The notes beneath the pieces were generated by a model that saw only the letters and a list, made by a program, of their open reading frames with translations, made no database searches and was not told the DNA's origin. 64,000 nucleotides of DNA from assembly GCA_963977405.1 (NCBI GenBank), contig CAXBOY010000001.1, positions 1 to 64,000 of the forward strand, given 5' to 3'. Shown piece by piece: positions 34,747 to 43,510 of the stretch. The position numbers were made by a program, and so were the translations under genes. The stretch's first letter is position 1; each line of letters starts with the position of its first letter. The DNA is from UBA5078 sp963977405. GTDB lineage: Bacteria > Pseudomonadota > Gammaproteobacteria > Pseudomonadales > Pseudohongiellaceae.

Positions 34747-35787
34747 ATGCCTATGAGCACTGTATCCGTACTAGGGGGTGGCAGTTTCGGAACTGTTATC
34801 GCCAATATCATTGGACAGAACGGTTACCGCGTAAAGTTTTGGATGCGCAGTGAAACCCTCGTTGAAGAAGTAAACACCAAGCACGAGAATTCTCAATATC
34901 TACCAGGTTACATCCTCCACGACAATGTTGTGGGGTATGCCGATATGCAGGCGGCAGTCGAGGATAGCGATGTCATCTTCGTGGCAGTGCCGAGCGCTTA
35001 TTTCCGCAGCGTTGTAAAAGACATGCTGCAATGGAGCAAGCCCGATGCGATTCTTGTAAGCACTACCAAGGGCATCGAGCCTGGCACCTTTAAGCTAATG
35101 AGCCAGGTACTGCGTCAGGAAGCGCCCAATGCGCGCATCGGCGTTATGAGCGGGCCGAATCTTGCCAAAGAGATTGCCGCCAAGAATCTCACCGGCACCG
35201 TTATCGCCAGCGAACATGTCTCCGTTCGCGAGGTCGTGCAAAAGGTGCTCAAGTCCGAGTACTTTAGGGTCTACACCAATGATGATATGTTTGGGGTAGA
35301 GCTGGGCGGGGCATTGAAGAATATCTATGCCATCATCGCGGGTTTAGCTGACGCAATGGGCATGGGGCATAATACCAATAGCATGTTAGTGACCCGCAGC
35401 CTCACCGAGATGGCGCGCTTCGGGCGTCGCTTAGGCGCAGACCCTATGACTTTCTTAGGGTTGTCCGGAGTCGGCGATCTAGTTGTGACTTGCTCCTCAC
35501 CCCTGTCACGTAACTTCCGCGTAGGCATGGCGCTCGGTAAAGGGCTTAAGATCGAAGAAGCAGTGGCCGAAGTCGGTCAAGTAGCAGAAGGGGTCAATAC
35601 CCTGAAATCAGTCTACGAAAAAGCCGAAGAGTTGGAGGTATATATGCCTTTAGTGAATGGGCTTTATCAGATCATCTACAATGGCAACTCTGTGAATAAC
35701 ATCGTGGCCTCGTTAATGCTGGGCGAACAAGCGCTTGACGTTGAATATGAAGCCAATCAAACCAAAACTTTGAACCCTAAGGAGTGA
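34747..35787 (+). CDS. gpsA: Glycerol-3-phosphate dehydrogenase [NAD(P)+]
   Basis: 346 residues, ATG after GGAG. N-terminal NAD(P) motif VLGGGSFGTVIANI, then VFVAVPSAYFRSVV, MSGPNLAKEIA and the substrate-domain signature GALKNIYAIIAGLADAMGMGHNT. Makes sn-glycerol 3-phosphate for phospholipids. The DUF4389 gene starts 2 bases after its stop, so the pair is one transcription unit. Confidence 0.97.
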   Translation: MPMSTVSVLGGGSFGTVIANIIGQNGYRVKFWMRSETLVEEVNTKHENSQYLPGYILHDNVVGYADMQAAVEDSDVIFVAVPSAYFRSVVKDMLQWSKPDAILVSTTKGIEPGTFKLMSQVLRQEAPNARIGVMSGPNLAKEIAAKNLTGTVIASEHVSVREVVQKVLKSEYFRVYTNDDMFGVELGGALKNIYAIIAGLADAMGMGHNTNSMLVTRSLTEMARFGRRLGADPMTFLGLSGVGDLVVTCSSPLSRNFRVGMALGKGLKIEEAVAEVGQVAEGVNTLKSVYEKAEELEVYMPLVNGLYQIIYNGNSVNNIVASLMLGEQALDVEYEANQTKTLNPKE

Positions 35788-35789
35788 AC

Positions 35790-36269
35790 ATGTCCGACGA
35801 TATCGTTGAAAATCTCAAGGAGCCTTCACAGTGGTTACGGATTGCGTTCATGATCGCGCTCGCAGTGGCTCTCTATGTGGCCGGCGTTGTGCTCACCCTG
35901 CTCACCATCGCGCAGGCTGTGTTTAGCCTGCTCACAGGCAAAGACAATGAAAACTTGCGTGCCTTGGGCAAAGATCTCAGTACTTATGTGCACCAGATTC
36001 TTGAGTTCCTAACCTATAACAGCGAGCTCAAACCGTTCCCTTTCTCTCCCTATCCGGGCAGCGAAGAAGTGATCATCGTTGAGCCTGGTCCTGCTCCAGC
36101 TCCAGCGCCGGCGGCGACTCCGGAGGCGAGCGTTGCACCAAAGAGGGCAGCTCCTAAGAAAACAGCAGCGAAGAAACCTGCCAGTAAAGCGGCAAGCACC
36201 CGCAAATCGGCTGCAAAGAAAATGGAAGAGAAACCAATTGCAGATGACGATTTGAAGCCCGAGGTTTAG
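35790..36269 (+). CDS. DUF4389 membrane protein with a histone-H1-like Lys/Ala/Pro tail
   Basis: 159 residues from the ATG at 35790, with AAGGAG overlapping the gpsA end. The first 95 residues match DUF4389: EPSQWLRIAFMIALAVALYV, a second hydrophobic stretch, TGKDNENLRALGKDLSTYV and an IPFPFSPYPG-like motif. The last 60 residues are low-complexity: a Pro/Ala linker, then repeated PKK/AKK units like AlgP or histone H1 tails, then an acidic end. The tail would sit in the cytoplasm and could touch nucleic acid. Function unknown. Confidence 0.85.
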   Translation: MSDDIVENLKEPSQWLRIAFMIALAVALYVAGVVLTLLTIAQAVFSLLTGKDNENLRALGKDLSTYVHQILEFLTYNSELKPFPFSPYPGSEEVIIVEPGPAPAPAPAATPEASVAPKRAAPKKTAAKKPASKAASTRKSAAKKMEEKPIADDDLKPEV

Positions 36270-36273
36270 GGCT

Positions 36274-37194
36274 ATGTTGATTGGACTCCGCGTTATTGCG
36301 TGCCTAGCCTTGGCGAGTCTGGGTGTTTCGGCGTGGGCACAACAGGATGGTTCTGCCGTAGACCATGAATTGATTCAGCGCTTTCCAGGCGCGGAGGTCG
36401 TCGACTATCGCATCCCAGGAGTCACGAATTACCGCTTAGCTCTAGATCGCATGCAGCGCGTCAACGGTCGCGTGTCCGCTGGCCGCGAAGAGCGAGTCAA
36501 CGGTACGTTAACCCGCATCACCTATAAAATCCCCGAAGGCTATTCGAGTGCCGATGTATTCGGTCATTACTCCACACAGATGCTGGCAGTGGGCCCGGAG
36601 TTATACCGTTGTCAGGGGCGCGGATGCGGCAGTAGTAATTTCTGGGCGAATGATGTGTTCGAGAATCGGATCCTCTATGGCCCGGATGCAGATCAGTACT
36701 ATCTAGTTAGTACCGTGGGGAGTGATGAGCGGCATATCAGTGCTTATCTCGCCCTCTATGTTATTACGCGGGGCAACCGGAGTGTCTACGCCCATCTGGA
36801 TATAATCGAGCTTAACGATGTCGTAAGCGATGTCCCCACCAGTAGCCCTGAGGCCTTAGCGCTGCAGATACAGCAAGAGGGCAGTGTGACACTGCAAGGT
36901 GTCGAGTTCGATGCGCAGGATGAAATGCTCGACGAGGGTGGTTTTATCGTCTTGCTCAATACTTTGCGAAATGCGCCGTTGATGCAGGTCTATATAGTGG
37001 GGCATCTCAGCACGGATGGCTCGCTTGAAGAACTACTAGAGCGTTCTGCTAAACGCGCGCAAAACCTAGTGGATCGACTTGTTGAGGAAGGGATTAATGA
37101 GTCGCGGGTCATAGCGCAAGGCGTTGGGCCGTTGGCACCTTCGTGCCTACAAGCCCCATGTTCGCAGCGCGTGGAGATCGTGCTGCGCCGCTAA
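36274..37194 (+). CDS. DUF4892 and OmpA-like domain protein
   Basis: 306 residues with a signal peptide ending AWAQQ. The first 190 residues carry DUF4892 (IPEGYSSADVFGHYSTQML, YRCQGRGCGSSNFWANDVF). The C terminus is an OmpA-like domain (QVYIVGHLSTDGSLEELLERSAKRAQNLVDRLVEEGI), which binds peptidoglycan, though its motif deviates from the TDxxG consensus. Probably a periplasmic or outer-membrane protein. Follows the DUF4389 gene by 4 bases, so probably in the same operon; convergent with folE. Confidence 0.87.
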   Translation: MLIGLRVIACLALASLGVSAWAQQDGSAVDHELIQRFPGAEVVDYRIPGVTNYRLALDRMQRVNGRVSAGREERVNGTLTRITYKIPEGYSSADVFGHYSTQMLAVGPELYRCQGRGCGSSNFWANDVFENRILYGPDADQYYLVSTVGSDERHISAYLALYVITRGNRSVYAHLDIIELNDVVSDVPTSSPEALALQIQQEGSVTLQGVEFDAQDEMLDEGGFIVLLNTLRNAPLMQVYIVGHLSTDGSLEELLERSAKRAQNLVDRLVEEGINESRVIAQGVGPLAPSCLQAPCSQRVEIVLRR

Positions 37195-37195
37195 G

Positions 37196-37750
37196 TTACT
37201 TGCTTATGAGAGACAGAAACTCGTTTCGTGTGCTCTGACTATTGCGGAATGCTCCCAGCATACACGAGGTAGTCATGATGGAATTCTGTTTTTCGACTCC
37301 TCGCATCATCATGCACATATGCTGTGCCTCGATAATGACTCCCGCCCCAGTTGCACCAGTCTTGTTGACGATGGTCTCGGCGATCTCCTTGGTCAAATTT
37401 TCCTGAATCTGCATGCGCCGCGCGAAGATATCCACGATGCGAGCGATTTTGGACAGCCCGATTACTTTGCCTTGAGGGATATAGGCCACGTGGCATTTGC
37501 CGATAAAGGGCAGCATATGGTGTTCGCACATGGAGTACAGTTCGATGTTCTTCACAATCACCATCTCTTCCGCACTTGAAGGGAAGAGTGCGTCATTGAT
37601 GACTTCGTCGATATTTTGACTATAGCCGCGCATGAGAAATTCCATCGCTTTGGCGGCGCGTTTAGGGGTATCTGCGAGCCCCGGGCGATTGAGGTCTTCA
37701 CCGATCGCTTTGATGATATCCTTATAGGCTTTTTCTATTGTCTGTGTCAT
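37196..37750 (-). CDS. folE: GTP cyclohydrolase I
   Basis: 184 residues from the ATG at 37750; a TTG eight codons upstream is less likely. Zinc site MCEHHMLPFIGKCHVAYIP, then GLSKIARIVDIFARRMQIQENLT and AQHMCMMMRGVEKQNSIMTT, ending SCMLGAFR. First step of tetrahydrofolate synthesis: GTP to 7,8-dihydroneopterin triphosphate. Convergent with the OmpA-like gene, one base between stops; divergent from prmB. Confidence 0.96.
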   Translation of the reverse strand: MTQTIEKAYKDIIKAIGEDLNRPGLADTPKRAAKAMEFLMRGYSQNIDEVINDALFPSSAEEMVIVKNIELYSMCEHHMLPFIGKCHVAYIPQGKVIGLSKIARIVDIFARRMQIQENLTKEIAETIVNKTGATGAGVIIEAQHMCMMMRGVEKQNSIMTTSCMLGAFRNSQSTRNEFLSLISK

Positions 37751-37881
37751 GGCAAGTCTATTTGATCCTGGCAATTAGAAGAGGCGCTTACCCTACGCCA
37801 CAGAGCGGGGCTGGGTAAAGTAATTTTTCGAGGCAATGATTGGTCGCAAGCCCACGTTGTACCTCGCCTGAGGAGGTTTGA

Positions 37882-38781
37882 TTGAGAAATAGTAAGGCGG
37901 AGACACTGGCGCAATGTGTCAGGCGTGTTAGTGAACAATTAGAGGCGGCCGATTTGTTTTACGGTCATGGCACCGACAACCCTTGGGATGAGGCTGTATA
38001 TTTAGTGTTCACTGTGCTCGGAGTTCCTTTCGATGCGGAGGAGGCGCAGATGGAGCGCGAACTCAGTGTTAAGCAAAGTAGGCGCTTGGACGAGTTACTC
38101 ACGCGTCGCATCGAAGAGCGCATTCCAGTCGCCTATCTGGTGCAGGAAGCATGGTTTGCAGGTCTGCCATTCAAGGTTGATGAGCGGGTCCTGATCCCTC
38201 GCTCGCCATTGGCGGAGCTAATTGCACAGCGCTTCGAGCCGCTACTAACGGAGGCCCCGCAGCGCATTCTAGATTTGTGTACTGGCAGTGGCTGTATCGG
38301 TATCGCGACTGCACTAGCCTTCGAGCGAGCACAGGTCGATCTTGCGGATATTTCTGCCCATGCCTTGAACCTTGCGCGAGAGAATGTTGAGCGGCATGCA
38401 TTGCAAGCACGTGTACACGTCATCGAGTCGGACCTGTTCGCCAGTCTAAAAGGAAGGTATTCACTGATCCTATGCAACCCGCCTTATGTATCCCAGAGCG
38501 AGATTGACGATCTGCCGCCGGAGTATGCCCACGAGCCCGTGTTGGGGCTTTATTCGGACGAGGAGGGGCTAGCAATTCCTCTGCAGATTCTGCGTCAGGC
38601 AGCGGACTACCTCAATGAAGACGGAGTGCTCATCATGGAAGTCGGGTATTCCCACGAGGCCTTAAGCGAGCGCCTGCCGGATATGCCCTTCCTGTGGTTG
38701 GAGTTCGACAATGGCGGCGAAGGCATCTTCGCACTCACAGCTCAGCAACTGCGCGATGCCAAAGCCATTCTGGCGTTATAA
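37882..38781 (+). CDS. prmB: 50S ribosomal protein L3 N5-glutamine methyltransferase
   Basis: 299 residues, TTG start with GAGGAGG five bases upstream. SAM motif ILDLCTGSGCIGIATAL and the glutamine-methylase signature NPPYVSQSEIDDLPPEYAHEP; the wording after NPPY is the PrmB type, not PrmC. Located just before aroC, as in other gammaproteobacteria. Modifies ribosomal protein L3 during ribosome assembly. Confidence 0.95.
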   Translation: MRNSKAETLAQCVRRVSEQLEAADLFYGHGTDNPWDEAVYLVFTVLGVPFDAEEAQMERELSVKQSRRLDELLTRRIEERIPVAYLVQEAWFAGLPFKVDERVLIPRSPLAELIAQRFEPLLTEAPQRILDLCTGSGCIGIATALAFERAQVDLADISAHALNLARENVERHALQARVHVIESDLFASLKGRYSLILCNPPYVSQSEIDDLPPEYAHEPVLGLYSDEEGLAIPLQILRQAADYLNEDGVLIMEVGYSHEALSERLPDMPFLWLEFDNGGEGIFALTAQQLRDAKAILAL

Positions 38782-38851
38782 GTTGGCGTTTGGCTATTCG
38801 TAAGATTGCTCGTGATAGTGTACAATTTCGCGCCTTTTAAACGCTTTTAGA

Positions 38852-38896
38852 ACAGCCCACTATTTCCGTTAGAAAGACCGGGTTCGGTTGGGCTGT
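38852..38896 (+). other. Structured leader upstream of aroC
   Basis: ACAGCCCA (38852-38859) and TGGGCTGT (38889-38896) form an 8-bp stem; the enclosed part can form a second small hairpin ACCG-GGTT-CGGT that competes for the 3' base. No T tract and no known riboswitch pattern. It may be an mRNA-stability or translation element for aroC; upstream TACAAT at 38821-38826 is a possible -10 box. Confidence 0.4.
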
Positions 38897-38937
38897 CCGG
38901 GCGATTATCGACCAGTACATACTCAAGTAGGTGATGC

Positions 38938-40026
38938 ATGTCCGGAAACACGATTGGCAAGCTTTTCACAGTGACCAGCTTTGGTGAGAGCCATGGCCCA
39001 GCGCTGGGCTGTGTGGTGGATGGCTGTCCTCCCGGATTGGCAATCAGTGAAGAGGACCTACAACGTGACCTCGATCTGCGTAAGCCCGGCACTTCGCGCT
39101 TTACCACGCAGCGCCAAGAAGCGGATGCCATCAAGATATTGTCAGGCGTGTTCGAAGGGCGCACTACGGGTACGCCAATAGGATTGATGATCGAGAATAC
39201 TGATCAGCGCTCCAAGGATTACAGCAAGATTAAGGACCAGTTCCGTCCTGCACATGCGGATTATACCTATCACCAGAAATACGGTGTGCGCGATTATCGT
39301 GGTGGCGGGCGCTCCTCAGCGCGTGAAACTGCAATGCGTGTGGCCGCAGGTTCGATCGCGAAGAAATACTTGCTCGAGACACACGGCATACAGATTCGCG
39401 GCTATATGAGCCAGCTAGGCCCCATTAAGATCGAGAGCTTCGATTGGGATGAAGTGCATCGCAATCCCTTCTTCTGTCCCGACGCCAGTAAGGTGGAGGA
39501 GATGGAGCGCTATATGGCGGCCCTTAACAAAGAGGGCAACTCCATCGGTGCTCGAATCAATGTCGTGGCCTCGGGTGTGCCCGTCGGGTTGGGCGAGCCA
39601 GTTTTTGATCGCCTCGATGCCGATATCGCTCACGCGTTGATGAGCATTAACGCAGTCAAAGGGGTCGAGATCGGTGCGGGCTTTGCCTGCGTAGAGCAAA
39701 AGGGTACCGAGCACCGCGATGAAATAACACCTGAGGGCTTCCTTAGCAATAATGCCGGTGGCGTTCTTGGTGGTATCGCCTCAGGCCAGGATATTCTCGC
39801 GAGCATCGCACTGAAACCGACCTCGAGCCTGCGTATCCCGGGCCGTTCTATCGATGTACATGGTGAACCGACCGAGGTCATTACCACCGGGCGACACGAC
39901 CCCTGTGTTGGCATCCGAGCGACTCCAATCGCTGAGGCTATGCTGGCAATCGTGCTGATGGATCACTTACTGCGTCATAGAGCGCAGAATTTGAACGTGA
40001 CGACGAGCACGCCAATTCTAAAATAG
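38938..40026 (+). CDS. aroC: Chorismate synthase
   Basis: 362 residues, normal length. Three family signatures are present: GESHGPALGCVVDGCPPG, the central RGGGRSSARETAMRVAAG and the late GRHDPCVGIRATPIAEAMLAIVL. Converts EPSP to chorismate, the last shared step towards aromatic amino acids and folate, with reduced FMN. An inverted repeat AATAGGC/GCCTATT follows the stop but has no T tract. Confidence 0.98.
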   Translation: MSGNTIGKLFTVTSFGESHGPALGCVVDGCPPGLAISEEDLQRDLDLRKPGTSRFTTQRQEADAIKILSGVFEGRTTGTPIGLMIENTDQRSKDYSKIKDQFRPAHADYTYHQKYGVRDYRGGGRSSARETAMRVAAGSIAKKYLLETHGIQIRGYMSQLGPIKIESFDWDEVHRNPFFCPDASKVEEMERYMAALNKEGNSIGARINVVASGVPVGLGEPVFDRLDADIAHALMSINAVKGVEIGAGFACVEQKGTEHRDEITPEGFLSNNAGGVLGGIASGQDILASIALKPTSSLRIPGRSIDVHGEPTEVITTGRHDPCVGIRATPIAEAMLAIVLMDHLLRHRAQNLNVTTSTPILK

Positions 40027-40140
40027 GCCTCTTGCCTATTACTAATTTCTATATAAAGAATAAAATAGTTTCATTTTGGTTATGAGTGGAGGGCGCGTAT
40101 CCTCCTCTTACTTCAATCGTGACAGCTTTAAGGTGTTTAC

Positions 40141-41577
40141 ATGACTGGCAAAACTTTATACGACAAGCTTTGGGATTCTCACTTAGTAACGCAGCGTGAA
40201 GATGGCACTGCGCTGATCTATATCGATCGGCAGTTGATTCATGAGGTCACCTCTCCACAGGCATTTGAAGGCCTGCGTTTGGCGGGACGTCGACCATGGC
40301 GCGCAGACGCTAATTTCGCGACCCCGGATCACAATATCCCGACCACGCGGGACGAGCGCCGTCAGGGCCTGGAAGGAATCCGCGACCCAATCTCCCGTAT
40401 TCAGGTGACAACACTCGACGAGAATTGCCGAGAGTTCGGTATTTTCGAACTCGACATGAATGACGAGCGTCAGGGCATTGTGCACGTAGTTGGACCAGAG
40501 CAGGGCGCTACGTTGCCGGGTATGACGATCGTCTGTGGCGACTCCCATACTTCTACTCATGGCGCACTCGGCGCTTTGGCCCACGGCATCGGCACCTCAG
40601 AGGTCGAGCACGTGATGGCAACGCAGTGTTTGATGCAGACCAAGATGAAGAATATGTTGATCCGCGTAGATGGACGTCTGAACCCCGGCGTAACGGCAAA
40701 GGACATCGTATTGGCCATCATCGGTGAGATCGGCACTGCCGGCGGCACCGGCTTTACCATCGAGTTTGGTGGCGAGGCGATTCGCTCCCTAAGTATCGAA
40801 GGACGCATGACTGTCTGCAATATGGCTATCGAGGCTGGTGCGCGCGCAGGTCTGATCGCCGTCGATCAGACCACTCTGGATTACATCAAGGGCCGTCCCT
40901 TCGCTCCTAAGGGCGATATGTGGGAGAAGGCCTGTACGGCGTGGCGTGAGATGGTAAGCGATGAAAATGCGCAATTCGATCGCGTCGTCGTGATCGATGC
41001 CGCGGAGATCATTCCGCAGGTCACTTGGGGAACCTCTCCCGAGATGGTGGCCCCAATTACAGGTGAAATTCCAGACCCGGAGCAGCAGAGCAGCCCGAGT
41101 CGTCGCGACAATATGCGTCAGGCTTTAAAGTACATGGGTTTGACCCCGGGCATGAAGATCACGGACATACAACTAGACTGTATCTTCATCGGGTCTTGCA
41201 CTAATTCTCGTATCGAAGATTTGCGCGCCGCTGCTGCCGTGGTGAAGGGGCATAAGGTAGCCTCCACTATTGAGATGGCGCTGGTTGTACCTGGCTCGGG
41301 TCTAGTGAAGAAGCAGGCAGAGGCAGAGGGCCTGGACAAGATATTCATCGAGGCGGGGCTTGAGTGGCGTGAGCCTGGCTGTTCTATGTGCTTGGCCATG
41401 AACGCGGATCAACTAGGTGCGGGCAAGCATTGTGCGTCTACCTCGAACCGCAATTTCGAAGGCCGGCAGGGCTTTGGTGGACGTACGCACCTAGTAAGCC
41501 CGGCCATGGCAGCGGCAGCGGCGATCAACGGCCATTTCGTTGATGTACGGGATATGCTATTGACCTTGGATAGATAG
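40141..41577 (+). CDS. leuC: 3-isopropylmalate dehydratase large subunit
   Basis: 478 residues. Aconitase-family features: VCGDSHTSTHGALGALAHGIGTSEVEHV, IFIGSCTNSRIEDLRAAA and EPGCSMCLAMNAD, giving the three cysteine ligands of the 4Fe-4S cluster. Works with LeuD (51 bases downstream) on 2- to 3-isopropylmalate in leucine synthesis. The 114-base leader has no clear leucine-rich leader peptide. Confidence 0.98.
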   Translation: MTGKTLYDKLWDSHLVTQREDGTALIYIDRQLIHEVTSPQAFEGLRLAGRRPWRADANFATPDHNIPTTRDERRQGLEGIRDPISRIQVTTLDENCREFGIFELDMNDERQGIVHVVGPEQGATLPGMTIVCGDSHTSTHGALGALAHGIGTSEVEHVMATQCLMQTKMKNMLIRVDGRLNPGVTAKDIVLAIIGEIGTAGGTGFTIEFGGEAIRSLSIEGRMTVCNMAIEAGARAGLIAVDQTTLDYIKGRPFAPKGDMWEKACTAWREMVSDENAQFDRVVVIDAAEIIPQVTWGTSPEMVAPITGEIPDPEQQSSPSRRDNMRQALKYMGLTPGMKITDIQLDCIFIGSCTNSRIEDLRAAAAVVKGHKVASTIEMALVVPGSGLVKKQAEAEGLDKIFIEAGLEWREPGCSMCLAMNADQLGAGKHCASTSNRNFEGRQGFGGRTHLVSPAMAAAAAINGHFVDVRDMLLTLDR

Positions 41578-41628
41578 TTTAAGAATCGTACCTAACAAAT
41601 TGAATATGCTGAATAAAGAGTATGAGTT

Positions 41629-42276
41629 ATGAGAAAATTTACTAAAGAATCTGGGCTGGTGATGCCTCTGGATCGTAGCAACGTCGATACCGATTTCATC
41701 ATCCCCAAACAGTTTCTGAAATCGATTAAACGTAGCGGCTTTGGTGTGAACTTGTTCGACGAACACCGCTATTTGGATAAGGGTGAGCCGGGACGCGACA
41801 ATAGTCAGCGTCCCTTGAATACGGATTTCGTATTGAATCAGCCACGGTATAAGGGTGCGACAGTGCTGCTGGCGCGTGAGAACTTCGGCTGCGGTTCGAG
41901 CCGAGAGCACGCACCTTGGGCGTTGGACGACTATGGTTTTCGCATCATTCTTGCGCCTAGTTATGCCGATATTTTCTTTAATAATTGCTTTAAGAATGGA
42001 ATATTACCCATTGTTTTAGATAAAGAAATAATTGATAGTCTGTTCGCGAAGGTTGAGGCGCAAGAAGGCTTTAGCCTGACTGCCGACCTTGAGGCGCAGC
42101 AGATTGAGTTACCAGACGGCGAGCGCATCCCATTCAACGTGGATTCCTTCCGTAAGCATTGCTTGATCAACGGTTTGGACGATATTGGCCTAACCTTACA
42201 GGATGCAGACAAGATCAAGGCATTCGAACAAAACTGGCGCAACACCTCACCATGGTATTTCGGTGTACAGGGTTGA
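41629..42276 (+). CDS. leuD: 3-isopropylmalate dehydratase small subunit
   Basis: 215 residues with the swivelling-domain motifs VDTDFIIPKQFLKSI, RENFGCGSSREHAPWAL and ADIFFNNCFKNGILPIVL. The stretch at about 41980-42050 is much richer in A and T than the rest of the gene but codes for conserved residues. In Pseudomonas leuB follows; here asd follows directly after 77 bases. Confidence 0.98.
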   Translation: MRKFTKESGLVMPLDRSNVDTDFIIPKQFLKSIKRSGFGVNLFDEHRYLDKGEPGRDNSQRPLNTDFVLNQPRYKGATVLLARENFGCGSSREHAPWALDDYGFRIILAPSYADIFFNNCFKNGILPIVLDKEIIDSLFAKVEAQEGFSLTADLEAQQIELPDGERIPFNVDSFRKHCLINGLDDIGLTLQDADKIKAFEQNWRNTSPWYFGVQG

Positions 42277-42324
42277 GCTAAGGCGGGGCGCCTAGCGCCT
42301 TGCAAACTCATTGAAACTAGCAAA

Positions 42325-42339
42325 CTGCCCATAGGGCAG
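42325..42339 (+). other. Tight hairpin before the asd ribosome site
   Basis: CTGCCC-ATA-GGGCAG is a 6-bp stem with a 3-base loop, directly before the AGGAAGGAAG ribosome site of asd. A second small repeat, GGCGC-CTA-GCGCC, lies 35 bases earlier. No T tract follows either. Role unknown; may separate leuCD from asd expression. Confidence 0.4.
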
Positions 42340-42353
42340 ACAGGAAGGAAGCG

Positions 42354-43373
42354 ATGAAGACTTATAATGTGGCAGTGGTTGGGGCAACTGGAGCGGTAGG
42401 GGAAACCCTGATCAGCATTCTCGAAGAGCGTAAATTCCCCGTAGGTCAGCTATTTCCGCTGGCCAGCGAGCGCTCAGCCGGCACCAAGGTCATGTTTCGC
42501 GGTAAGCCAGTAACAGTGCAGAACCTAGCCGATTTCGACTTCAGTCAGGTCCAGATTGGCCTGTTCTCGGCGGGCGGCAATATTTCCGCAGAATATGCGG
42601 AGAAGGCCGGTAAGGCAGGATGTATCGTCATCGACAATACCTCCCATTTTCGCTACGACGATGACATTCCTTTGGTAGTGCCAGAGGTGAATCCAGAGGC
42701 AATCGCTGATTACACGAATCGTAACATCATCGCCAATCCTAATTGTTCGACTATTCAGATGCTTGTCGCGCTGAAACCGATTCGAGATAAGGTAGGGATA
42801 GAGCGCATCAATGTTGCGACTTATCAGGCCGTTTCGGGCACTGGCAAGGAAGCGATCGAGGAGTTGGCTAAGCAAACTGCGGATCTGCTCAATGGTCGTA
42901 CTCCGGTCGCCAGTGTCTATCCCAAGCAGATCGCATTCAATGTTCTACCCCAGATTGACGTGTTTCTAGAAAATGGCTATACCAAAGAAGAGATGAAAAT
43001 GGTCTGGGAGACCAAGAAGATCTTCGGTGACGAGAGCATTGGCGTGAACGCAACCTGTGTGCGCGTGCCAGTTTTCTACTCTCATTCAGAGGCGGTCCAT
43101 ATTGAAACTCGCGAGCACATCACGGTTGAAGAGGTCCGTGCCTTATTGGCAGATGCGCCTGGCGTGGTTCTCATGGACGAGCGAAAAGATGGAGGCTATC
43201 CAACTGCTGTGACCGAATCGGCAGGAAAGGATGGTGTCTATGTCGGACGTATTCGCGAGGATATTTCACATCCTAATGGGCTAAATTTGTGGATTGTGTC
43301 AGATAACGTGCGAAAAGGTGCTGCATTGAACTCGGTGCAGATAGCCGAAGTGTTGATAAAAGACTATTTATAA
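42354..43373 (+). CDS. asd: Aspartate-semialdehyde dehydrogenase
   Basis: 339 residues. NADP motif VVGATGAVGETLISILEER; active-site cysteine in NPNCSTIQM; YQAVSGTGKEAIEEL; histidine base region CVRVPVFYSHSEAV. Converts aspartyl phosphate to aspartate semialdehyde on the way to lysine, threonine, methionine and diaminopimelate. Placed before fimV, as in Pseudomonas. Confidence 0.97.
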   Translation: MKTYNVAVVGATGAVGETLISILEERKFPVGQLFPLASERSAGTKVMFRGKPVTVQNLADFDFSQVQIGLFSAGGNISAEYAEKAGKAGCIVIDNTSHFRYDDDIPLVVPEVNPEAIADYTNRNIIANPNCSTIQMLVALKPIRDKVGIERINVATYQAVSGTGKEAIEELAKQTADLLNGRTPVASVYPKQIAFNVLPQIDVFLENGYTKEEMKMVWETKKIFGDESIGVNATCVRVPVFYSHSEAVHIETREHITVEEVRALLADAPGVVLMDERKDGGYPTAVTESAGKDGVYVGRIREDISHPNGLNLWIVSDNVRKGAALNSVQIAEVLIKDYL

Positions 43374-43379
43374 TGAATA

Positions 43380-43441
43380 CTTGCGCACGTAATTGAATAG
43401 TATTTCGCAAGAGTTTGTGGCGCTAAGGCTGCAAGCTCTTG
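43380..43441 (+). other. Two mutually exclusive hairpins in the asd-fimV gap
   Basis: CTTGCG (43380-43385) can pair with CGCAAG (43406-43411), while the overlapping CAAGAG (43408-43413) can pair with CTCTTG (43436-43441). Both stems are 6 bp and share five bases, so only one can form. No T tract or ribosome site is inside. Possibly a switch, possibly chance. Confidence 0.3.
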
Positions 43442-43510
43442 TGAATCGACATCAAGCCCTTCCCGTGCCAGCGCATGACAGCGGTTTAAGCCATTAAGAA
43501 GGAATGGAAT

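Noticed and set aside
40023..40041. AATAGGC/GCCTATT repeat after aroC as a terminator
   Set aside because: The stem is short and there is no T tract after it.
43456..43470. TGGCACG-GGAA-GGGC on the minus strand, a sigma-54-like match
   Set aside because: It points into the antisense strand of asd, no gene follows on that strand, and no activator gene is near. Probably chance, and a reminder that single matches of this motif are weak evidence.
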